From Taxawa tesnikishii (nom. ined.) (taxonomy: Eukaryota; Ascomycota; Dothideomycetes; Dothideales), in the NCBI GenBank assembly GCA_030247885.1, contig JAPDRO010000008.1, forward strand, positions 1,054,001 to 1,118,000: a DNA stretch of 64,000 nt, in the 5' to 3' direction. Positions 56,101 to 64,000 of the stretch are shown piece after piece; the stretch's first letter is position 1; each line of letters opens with the position of its first letter. The notes beneath the pieces are model-generated. The model was not told the origin of the DNA. It made no database searches and saw only the letters and a program-made list of their open reading frames with translations. The translations under genes were made by a program, and so were the position numbers.

Positions 56101-57801
56101 TCAGGGCCCAAGCGATCTTGCGCGAGGCCGGCAAAGGGCTTTGTTGCAGTCCGAATGCGCTATCGTTGCATTGCCGTCGGAATAGAATTGGTGGGACAAC
56201 GTGATTATCGTGAACTGCGAAAGGTGTTGTGTCTGGTCTTCCAACGGCGGTGGACTTGACGTGTAAGCGGTACGGGCTCGCTCTTGGGCTGAAGGATCCA
56301 ACTTCTTCGTCTGTTGAGGCTCGGCTCCAGGGCGCCTGCTTGGAGCTTTCGTCGAGTTGCCGCGCCGGAATGAGCGATTCAAAGACGGCATGAGGGTGGC
56401 CTGTGTCAATGGTGACCCGTGAGCCCCTTCATCCTGAGACCAGTAGTCGTACACAAGGTCGGCCCAGCTGCTAGTTGAGGCTGGGAAGATGTAGTCTTGC
56501 TGTTCTCCCACTTCCTCTGCCGCTGCTTTGTACTGGAGGACCTCTGTCCGCGTCTGGCGGAGCACGTCGAGAAGCCAGCGGTTGATCCGATCTCGCGTGT
56601 CTTTGAAGTTCAAGACCAAGTCATCTGGGGATTCGTTGAGATGCATCAAGCTGGTAGTTGTAGGGTAATGCCTGTCGAAGAAGGGAGCGAACTTCGCTCT
56701 CATAGTCTCGCCAGGAAACATGGGAGATTGTTCGATATCAACGCTATCTCTATGACCGTCCGGCTCCGGGGTTTCCGAATAACTATACTGTATCTCTGCA
56801 TGGTCTGGGTCATGACCTGCGGCAATACAAGCTTGCCGTGACTGCTCAGCGGCCTCCTCAGCAAGTCGCAGATTTTCAACCAGCGCTGTACGCTCAGAGC
56901 TGTGTCCTCGGTCAAACTCCTCGTCCGAAGGTTCGATCGGCAACTCGTGCTCTCTACGGAACTGCCGTCGGGCGTATTCCTCTTCATACTCGGCATCGGC
57001 CTCATCCAAGCGTTGCTTCATAACAGAAACATCTCCAGCTTTATCGTAGTACTCCTCGAGGATAGACGGAACAGATGTGGACGGCGCTTCGGAGCGAGAT
57101 TGTGGGAGCGATGCAACATCAAAATCCAGACCTGGTATGTGGGACTGTGGAATTCGAACAAGAAGCTTCTCAAGAGAAGTGAACAGCACTGCTTCCTTCT
57201 CAGCGAGACGATATTCTTGGTTGCTCAAGGCGTTCTCCAGAGAAGCATTTGCCTCAGACTGTGCGCGCAAGGCATTCTGATCATCCTGAAGCTGTTGATG
57301 GAGACTTTTCAAGTGTTGATGAGCATACAACGGTGAGCTGTCGACCATCGCGACATCTACAGCGCGCATGAACGCGATCTGCGACTCCTCCACATGCCTG
57401 CGAGCTTCTCGGTATTTCTCGATCTCGTACTTGGCTTCCGCTCTCGAGAGCAGCAAATCTTCTCGCGACTGGGATACTTTCCTGAGTTGCTCCAACAAAC
57501 ACTGCAGCGGCACATGGTCGTCTTGCGCTGATCTTCGCTCTTCAGGCCTTCCAGTAGAAGGACGTGAGATTATCTGAGCAAATACATTGGCTGCGGCCGT
57601 ATCGGAGGGTGGTTCCTTGTACGAAGGCGATCCATCCGGGATCTGCAGAAATTGAGCTGGATTGGGTTCCTGAAGGGAGGAATTCAAGATTGGATGGTCC
57701 GGAGACAGAGTGTTTTGAAGAATGTTCGACTGCCCGCTCGTGGACGGGAGCAGCTGATCGTGCCAAAGCGCGTCTGTTTGCGCTTCGTGCGTAGAACTCA
57801 T
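56101..57801 (-). CDS. Coiled-coil family protein, copy 1
   Basis: This is an intronless frame of 566 residues from MSSTHEAQTDALWHDQ. The N-terminal quarter is disordered. Long helices with heptad character follow (RSAQDDHVPLQCLLEQLRKV, LHQQLQDDQNALRAQSEANA). The part shared with copies 2 and 3 begins at SILEEYYDKAGDVSVMKQRL and includes NLRLAEEAAEQSRQACIAAG-HDPD and RDRINRWLLDVLRQTRTEVL, then WADLVYDYWSQDE. The tail is basic and Pro-rich. I do not recognise a named domain. It is divergent to DUF6590 copy 2 (about 560 bp between starts). The frame is intact. Confidence 0.65.
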   Translation of the reverse strand: MSSTHEAQTDALWHDQLLPSTSGQSNILQNTLSPDHPILNSSLQEPNPAQFLQIPDGSPSYKEPPSDTAAANVFAQIISRPSTGRPEERRSAQDDHVPLQCLLEQLRKVSQSREDLLLSRAEAKYEIEKYREARRHVEESQIAFMRAVDVAMVDSSPLYAHQHLKSLHQQLQDDQNALRAQSEANASLENALSNQEYRLAEKEAVLFTSLEKLLVRIPQSHIPGLDFDVASLPQSRSEAPSTSVPSILEEYYDKAGDVSVMKQRLDEADAEYEEEYARRQFRREHELPIEPSDEEFDRGHSSERTALVENLRLAEEAAEQSRQACIAAGHDPDHAEIQYSYSETPEPDGHRDSVDIEQSPMFPGETMRAKFAPFFDRHYPTTTSLMHLNESPDDLVLNFKDTRDRINRWLLDVLRQTRTEVLQYKAAAEEVGEQQDYIFPASTSSWADLVYDYWSQDEGAHGSPLTQATLMPSLNRSFRRGNSTKAPSRRPGAEPQQTKKLDPSAQERARTAYTSSPPPLEDQTQHLSQFTIITLSHQFYSDGNATIAHSDCNKALCRPRARSLGP

Positions 57802-58364
57802 GGAGTGTCACTAGAGGGGCTTCTGTTGTATCGAAGCGGACCGACGATGGCATTATCACCTTCTGAGCGGAAGGATGCCTCATACCAGGCCCACCAGATC
57901 AAGGGAGGCTGGGGAAGTCGTTTGTCCCCGGGAGGTGGTTGGCTTGGGGAGCCGTGAGCACACACAACTCAGCTCTGCCCGTGCTCAAGAATTTGAAACG
58001 AGTCATCTCGCAACTGCCTTCAGCTCGGTGCATGGCGTGGGGGTACTGGGTACGTATATAGGCAAGCTGCGTTCCAAGATAATTGCTGCTGCTGGCCAGG
58101 TATTAGGCAGCTTCCTTTTCTTGGCATCTTGGGTGGGTAGGCCTCCGCAACCCGCACCACCTGCAAGGCTGCAGCTGCAGCTGCAAGTGCTCGACAACAC
58201 ATGCCACGGAGCACCAGAGGCCGACGGGCTGCCGTGTCTGGCAGCGATGGCGAAGAGAGCCGCATGCTTGCCCCGCCGAAGCGGTATAACTACATATACA
58301 GGCCGCCTCCACTCTCTTCTAGCTTAATGGTGGGTATGACTGTGCGAGCGAGCGACTGGTCATC
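57802..58364. promoter_or_regulatory. Divergent region between coiled-coil copy 1 and DUF6590 copy 2
   Basis: Outward-facing starts share this region. It contains a CTGCAGCTGCAGCTGCA stretch near 58170. No gene seen. Confidence 0.4.
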
Positions 58365-60234
58365 ATGGCAAGTCAGGCGCCTCAGCTTTACTGGGACGCG
58401 TTTCGGCAAGAGCACTTCTACTGGTCGCCCCAGGAGAATTGTTATGTGACGCAGGAGACGAATGAACGCTTCGTCTACGTGAACAATGTTCGCCAAACGC
58501 TCTCCCTCAGACAAGATCCAGCGTATGTACTCTCCTTGTGACGTCTCGGGTTTACAGAGGCTGAGACTGGAAGTGCTGCCCTTCCCCGAACGCCCCAAAC
58601 TCCCACTGTCGCCCAATATCACGACACAAACAATCCGGAAGGACTCCTTGCGGGTCGACTGCAACGTCACTACCCACACGCATCTGGCGCTACTCGAACT
58701 CCGGTCGAGACAGCGCAACAAACAGCTACGCATGGAACGCAAAGAGCTTTGGCGCCTCCAGAGGCGAGGCAAGCTTCTGGAGGCATGCATGCTGCCATCA
58801 CAGGCACCCACCTAGCAAACATACCTGTCGCTGGACCCTCAACGGGAGGCCGCACCCGAGCGGGATCTCGAAATAGTGAAGCTGCACCTCCGCTTAACAA
58901 GGGGATGCGCCGGACCATACGGGCAACACCGGGTAGATATGAGAAACTGGACAAGAGTGGGTAGTCGCCAAACTTTGAGAGATACCGGCTGACCTGCGTA
59001 GATTACGAAAGGCGAAAGGATGCTGCCTCGTTTTTCTGCTTCGGAAGAGTGAGTCTTTCCCCGAATGACTTATACAGCTTTGAGGCTGACGACTGTCCGC
59101 TCAGGTTTTCCGCATACTTTGGTTCGAAAATCCGGGCAACACTAAGGACAACGCCACTCTCGTCTCCGCACATTACGGCGAGCAAGTGTTCGCAAAGATC
59201 CGCTGGTTTGTTGTGATCAGAGAAGGTAACAATTATTGCTGTTGCATGTAAGTGCTCCTCCATCTGTTCTCTAACTTACTGATGGTTAAGATGGTAACAA
59301 TGAAAGACCTATACAGACATACGGGGGCCGAGGAGTAAGCAAGTTCTCAACGGAGAAAAGCGAACACGCTATCGTTTACACCGGTGCAACCGCCCCGCAG
59401 CCTCTGCCGGGAGAGCAGCCCGCTAGAGGCGAGTCGCCGATGAGGCCGCCGATAAGGGTTAAGCAGGCCAACCTCGCAGATAAACTCGATCCGATCTCTA
59501 GGATTCATTTCGCGCGTGTATACACCGTGGAGCACAACGTCAAGGTCTTAAACTTCGGCAAAGTGCATGCAGATTCTCTGAATGATCTACGAACCCAATT
59601 CATGAGTGCGTGGATGAACTGGCAAACATCTACCAAGACGACGCCAACCGTGCAAGCGGGTCCCAGCCGGCTTCCAACAGCACTGGCAGTCGATGTTCTT
59701 GCACGTCAATTTCAGACGCAGCTGCGTACACAACCCCCGTCGGCCCAGCAGCAGATGCAGACACAGTCACAAGTCCAAGATCAATTGGGTAACTCAGCCC
59801 AGCCAGTTATGCGACGCCTCGTGAGCGACCCGTCTCCAGCTACACTGCCTTCGCCGAACGTTGCGATCCGTCGCCCGTCCGCGAATAATGCAACTCCAGC
59901 ACGTCACCTTTTCTCGGGTCAGCCAGTGCCAGAACAGGCTGCGGCAGATCCAGAGGACTCAACGACTTCGGACGAGGAGGATTCAGATGATGATTCGGGG
60001 GCTGAGGATGAACAACCTCCGAATAAGTTTGGGAGTACGGCAAATCCTGCAATCGCAAGGACTGATCCGACCCGCTATGCTGCTGCGCCGATTGCTGCTC
60101 CTTCGTCAGCCAGAATGCCGCTGCCTGAGTCTCCAACCATACAAACACAAGCCCAAGGTGACGCGGCTGGTAATGAGGACGATTCTAATGAAAACAGCGA
60201 TGAAGACAGCGATGAAGAGAGCGGAGAAGATTAG
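58365..60234 (+). CDS. DUF6590-domain protein, copy 2
   Basis: Exon 1 (58365-58522) encodes EHFYWSPQENCYVTQETNER, the same module as copy 1. A long disordered Thr/Gln/Pro-rich exon follows (ending ATPGRYEKLDKS). The domain exons read AASFFCFGRVFRILWFENPG, KIRWFVVIREGNNYCCCIP, IQTYGGRGV, SEHAIVYTG and ISRIHFARVYTVEHNVKVLN, with clear introns at 59248-59306 and before 59105. The C-terminus is Gln-rich then strongly acidic (TTSDEEDSDDDSGAEDE), ending at TAG 60232-60234. At the exon 1/2 junction near 58558 the phase is off by one base. Function unknown; the acidic tail could suit a nuclear role, which is inference. Confidence 0.75.
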
Positions 60235-60816
60235 GGCAACGAAAGCTGGCCTTTCAGAACTGCAAACATACGAGACTTCGCATACCTTGTATACTGGACG
60301 CCTTTGGGACTCTTCTGGTGTACGATGAATCTTTACCGCTGACACGTATACGTCAGGCCGCTGAATGCGGACATCATACGATCATTTCTTTTGTCAGCAG
60401 CTTGTTCATAGGGGTTTGATCCTGCTTGCCGAGTTGCGTGTATCTCTGGGACGATCACGGCTTATGTTTTCCCGCTGTCTCTTTCCTTTCTGGGATTTGC
60501 AGATTGGCTCGTTACTGGCATGATTCATTATGACTTCCATAGCAGTCTGCACAACCCTGCCGCCGTAATACACTGTCATGTGCTGCAGGGGATATTCTTA
60601 ACGCCAGAAAGGCGTTTTAGGAAAGCGAACTAGCACATTTTCTCCCGGTAGGCTGTCATGATCCACTGAGTACTGACGATTTGTCGCTGACCAGAACGAG
60701 CCTGACCACATCTTCTGAAGTCTCGCTCAACAACATACATCTTAACGAAGATTGTTTGCTGAGTTTTCCTGGGAGTATCGAAAGGCAGGTACTGTAAGAG
60801 CGCCCAGCAGAGTCGA
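60235..60816. other. Convergent intergenic region
   Basis: This is the shared 3' flank of DUF6590 copies 2 (+) and 3 (-). No gene seen. Confidence 0.4.
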
Positions 60817-62511
60817 TTATCCGGTCCGGCTGTCGTTCATCACACGAATCCAATGCTTGACCAGAAGGTCCTTCCAATGAGCGTGGACCTCGCCGTATTC
60901 CTCGACCTTAGTGTTGTGCTCAACAGTGTACATCTTGCTAAAATTGATGCGGGACCCCGAGCGTAGGTGGTTCTTCTGCGTGTTTCGCTTTTCGACACGA
61001 ATAGGTTCTAGCATCCCTTGCTCGGGAAGCTTCGGCTCTTCTCCAGGAAAAGGTCGGGTGGAGTTTCTCCGCTGTACACTATGGCATGCTCACTTTTGTT
61101 TCGATTCACTCCTACGCAACCGCGATCTCGGTAAATTTGGATAGGCCTGCCAGCATTAGGACAGCAATTGTGAGGATTCAGTTACTCACAAGCAAATGCA
61201 ACAACCCTGACCAGTCTTAACAACAACAAACCACCGTATCTTGAGGGATATCTTTTCGTCTTGAAACTTTCCACTCGAGACAGATGAAACGCTCGAATCA
61301 TGGCCATCCGTCGTTGTGTCCGCATTCTCGGGCCATAATACTCGCATAACCTAGAATACATTAGCCCCGGCAGGTGTCGCGCAGAGTGTATCTTTCGCTT
61401 ACTCTACCAATAGTAAAGAACGCGTCAGCTGGCTTATGGAGCCTAAAACCTTCCAACCCTTAGTATGGTCACCTCCTAACGCATAGAATTACATACTGGA
61501 ATGCAGTCTCAGACTCTTTTGGGGTACCCTCGTCTCAGGGACAAGCCTTCTTGATTGCGTCCTGTTTTGTCCATGTTCATATGTGACCGACGCCCTCCGC
61601 CAGGGCCAGGGGTTGGAAAGACCTTGAAAACTTTGGTACGGTTCACTGTAGTCCCGGGTACCCTGGCTCGGCATCGGAGAAAAGACAGATCCTGAACCAG
61701 GACAATACCACTTGGGAACGGTATAGCCCTCCTGAAGCGATGGAACATCTTGCGGCCGGCCAGCAGGGCTAGAGTAGGGAAAACATGCGGGTTTCTTGAG
61801 TGAGGGGAGTGGTGAAAGCGGTACATTAGCCGGTCCCACAGGTGGTAAAGAGCTTTCGTTGACCTGTACTAGAGATGCAGCGCCACGGGCGCTCTTGAAT
61901 AACCCTGCCGAAGAACTCCCACCAACGTAGGAGGCAGGGATATGATCCCGATCGAAGCTGTACTGCGGACGGGAAGAGATATCAGGCGGCCGGTCAGTAG
62001 CGCTTCCATGTACGGATGGATCAATTCGGCTAAGTTCTAGTGTCTGATCTGCGAGCCAATCCATGACACGGTCGTTGTCTTGCTTCATGGCTGTGAAAGG
62101 GGAAGGCGAGGTAGACGCACATGATGGCTCAGAGCGTGGGACCTCGACACTGCTCAACCGCTCAGAATCAACGGCACAGAGCCCAGGCGCCGTCTCTTCA
62201 ACCCGACGGTGAAGGTACTTGGCCGGATCAAGTCCCTGACTCAGCGCTATTCCCTCTAATATTGTGGCAGCCTCTTCCGCTGCACGAGTCTGCTTGAGCA
62301 GGGCATCCCTTGTAACTTCATATATTTTTTGGGATATCTCTTCTGGGAGATCCAACTGCTGCCCCTGATGTGCCTTGAGTTGCCGTGATACCGACTTCTC
62401 TTTGTACTCCTCTTCCAGGTTATTGAGCTGCTCTTCTAGTAGCTTGATATCTCCCTTCTTGTCGTAAAAGGCATCAAGGACGACTGGGATGTTGGAAGAT
62501 CCATCGCTCAT
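60817..62511 (-). CDS. Coiled-coil (copy 2) plus DUF6590 (copy 3) fusion protein
   Basis: Exon 1 (62511-61493) encodes the coiled-coil family module: IPVVLDAFYDKKGDIKLLEE, LNNLEEEYKEKSVSRQL, TRAAEEAATILEGIALSQGL-DP, and DNDRVMDWLADQTLEL. A Pro-rich linker follows. A 50-nt intron (61443-61492) then leads in frame to HKPADAFFTIGRVMRVLWPE, the start of DUF6590. Further exons give KIRWFVVVKTGQGCCICLP, IQIYRDRG, SEHAIVYSG and SRINFSKMYTVEHNTKVEEY, ending at 60817. Introns 61351-61402 and 61147-61189 match positions in copies 1 and 2. One base seems lost near 61048. If exon 1 were a separate gene it would stop at 61489, and the DUF6590 part would lack a start. The fused reading is therefore favoured. 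Confidence 0.65.
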
Positions 62512-63276
62512 CAGTTCTTGGGGAGCCCCTGTAGCACCCTGGATGGCGAAAACTCATAACAACGGTCGGAATGGTTGGACGTAGTACAAGCGCAAAATTG
62601 TTGGGTGATGATCGTTAGAGCTGTTATGGTCAGCAGGCACCAAAGCCCGACTGAAGTGAAGCATCCATCTCTCGTCAATACATGGTCGACATGAGCAGAA
62701 GCGAACGATAGAGCAGCATGCGACGAACGTGGTTCACCACTACGGATGATTGTCACTTACTTCAGGGTCCCTCAAGCTAGCTGCAGACAGCGAGGTAAGG
62801 CAGCCGTCACACGCAGACTAAGCGTAGTCGAGTGGGAATCGGGCTTAACCAAAGACGAACAATAACGTCTAATGACCTCTAACATGTAAGCAGGAATGAT
62901 CGCTTTGTGTGTTGGTGGGCACTCCGCAATGCTAGTTGAGTGGTTTGCGGATATACACCCTGGCCGTTCTGTGCCACCTACTCTAGCTGGTTGCGCTACA
63001 TTGTTAGAAAAGCATTAGCAACACGGGAGGACTCCACCACAGGTGAAGATGGCACAGTTCATCATGTTTGTCCTCTAACGGTCGCTGTCATAGCTTGGGG
63101 ATCTGCCAATAAAACTCAAATATAATAACTTGCCGATTGTTGCACTTCAGTCAATGGAAACAAGACAGCGAAAGACACAGTATATCGTCTTTGAGGCAGC
63201 GGATTTTTCAGTTCGGCGCCAGGTATCTACTTCCTGAGACAGACCGTACATGGCCTCTGGAAAACACCTCCTTCCC
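62512..63276. other. Intergenic region between coiled-coil copies 2 and 3
   Basis: About 770 bp, with the promoter of the fusion gene at its lower end. I searched the minus strand for a DUF6590 continuation of copy 3 and found none. Confidence 0.4.
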
Positions 63277-64000
63277 TTATATGTGACATGAGCGCGTTTG
63301 GCGGATTAATGACACAAGACGCTTTCCTAACCCATCAATTCCAGGATCACAGGGCCAGGAGGCTGGATCTGTATGACATTGAGAAGGAACCAGCTCAGGA
63401 CGACCGTCGCCACCGTCTGAAAATCCCGTGTCGGAAGAACCCACCCAAAGGCCCAGAACGGTTTGATCTGACCACCAGAAGTCCCGCGCTAGTCCAGCCA
63501 AAAAATTCTTATCTGAAGAAAACTGCACTTGGGAAGTACTCAGAAAGTTCCGATAGAGAAGTCTTTCGATGCTTGTGGATTCCAAGATATCTAACAACCA
63601 CTTGTTAACCCTGTCTCGACTTCGCCTTATGTCGTCCGAATGTCGCTCCACGCTGATAGCGCTATCACTCCCAGTGCAAGATTCCGGGGCCACATGCTGA
63701 CTGTAATCATCTTGATTGACAGAGAAGAGGCTCGCATGACTGATGGATGCAAAGTGACTGCTAACGTCTGGATCATAGCCATCTTCAAGACAAGTCTGCC
63801 GCAGGATTCGACCTCTTCGCCGTGCTGTTTCCAGTTTTTGAACGACAATCTTCCTCCGAGCATTGAATGCTTCTGGCACATTTCCAAGCCAAGAGTAGGG
63901 AGACGTGAAGGGAAAATCCATCAGCGTATCGCTGTCGCTGTCACTGTTGTTCCCGAGCTGAAGTGCGAGAGGAAAGTCTTCTTCTGAAGAGCCCTCTGTC
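63277..64000 (-). CDS. Coiled-coil family protein, copy 3 (partial, runs off the window)
   Basis: The frame is open from the window edge (about 63999) to the stop at 63277-63279, about 240 residues of the C-terminal part. It matches copy 1 at QKLETARRRGRILRQTCLED-GYDPD, RDRVNKWLLDILESTSIERL and LAGLARDFWWSDQ. The N-terminal part and start lie outside the window. The family core resembles copy 1 more than copy 2. No DUF6590 exon follows. Function unknown. Confidence 0.6.
   Translation of the reverse strand, partial: TEGSSEEDFPLALQLGNNSDSDSDTLMDFPFTSPYSWLGNVPEAFNARRKIVVQKLETARRRGRILRQTCLEDGYDPDVSSHFASISHASLFSVNQDDYSQHVAPESCTGSDSAISVERHSDDIRRSRDRVNKWLLDILESTSIERLLYRNFLSTSQVQFSSDKNFLAGLARDFWWSDQTVLGLWVGSSDTGFSDGGDGRPELVPSQCHTDPASWPCDPGIDGLGKRLVSLIRQTRSCHI

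Noticed and set aside
1-64000. LTR retrotransposons, LINEs or virus-derived genes
   Set aside because: I looked for paired long direct repeats and for reverse transcriptase, integrase and capsid motifs and saw none in this window.

Overview
The window reads as nuclear DNA of a filamentous ascomycete (Pezizomycotina). Genes are split by 40-90 nt GT-AG introns. It carries fungus-specific families (HET domain, HeLo/NACHT, DUF6590, DUF1275) and a Fot1/pogo-type DNA transposon whose interior has decayed towards A+T in the way repeat-induced point mutation (RIP) produces. Dothideomycetes is my best guess for the class. That is inference from gene content, not a measured result.

Layout. 1-4.6 kb: a secreted Ser/Thr-rich mucin-like gene with a long KTTSSSSQ-type tandem repeat. 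5.0-6.85 kb: a RIP-eroded Fot1/pogo element with TIRs and TA target duplication. 7-8.7 kb: little of substance. 8.7-16.8 kb: a TDP2-like EEP phosphodiesterase, the MPH1/FANCM helicase, a GFA/CENP-V enzyme and a GPI-anchored Cys-rich secreted protein. 17.3-19.8 kb: a head-to-head pair of a HeLo cell-death protein and a NACHT receptor that carry the same short amyloid-like motif at the effector's C-terminus and the receptor's N-terminus. 20-30 kb: a Cdc1/Ted1-like phosphoesterase, an ANCHR-like B-box protein, hypothetical genes and a secreted GH31 glucosidase. 30.6 kb: an intron-containing tRNA-Thr(AGT). 31-48.5 kb: a HET-domain gene, a DUF1275 membrane protein, a bicupin oxalate decarboxylase, ketopantoate reductase, a membrane protein, a mitochondrial cupin, an RTT103-like CID protein, clathrin light chain, a mitochondrial ABC half-transporter and CDC37. 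48.8-64 kb: an accessory block with a small Cys-rich ORF, three DUF6590 copies, three copies of a coiled-coil family (one spliced in frame to DUF6590) and one very large unknown fungal protein.

Functional themes. The 17-20 kb pair fits the fungal NLR/HeLo amyloid-signalling layout (HET-S/NWD2 type). The HET gene at 31 kb is a second allorecognition-type gene. The 49-64 kb block looks like a lineage-specific expansion in which DUF6590 and the coiled-coil family are linked by neighbourhood and by fusion. The rest is mainly housekeeping and secretion.

Caution on sequence quality. About twenty conserved reading frames are displaced by exactly one base, always in the direction of a missing base and often at homopolymers, including in MPH1, GH31 and RTT103-like genes. 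This looks like homopolymer collapse in the assembly more than gene decay. Interrupted frames should be read with that in mind. Splice coordinates were read by eye and may be off by 1-2 bases.
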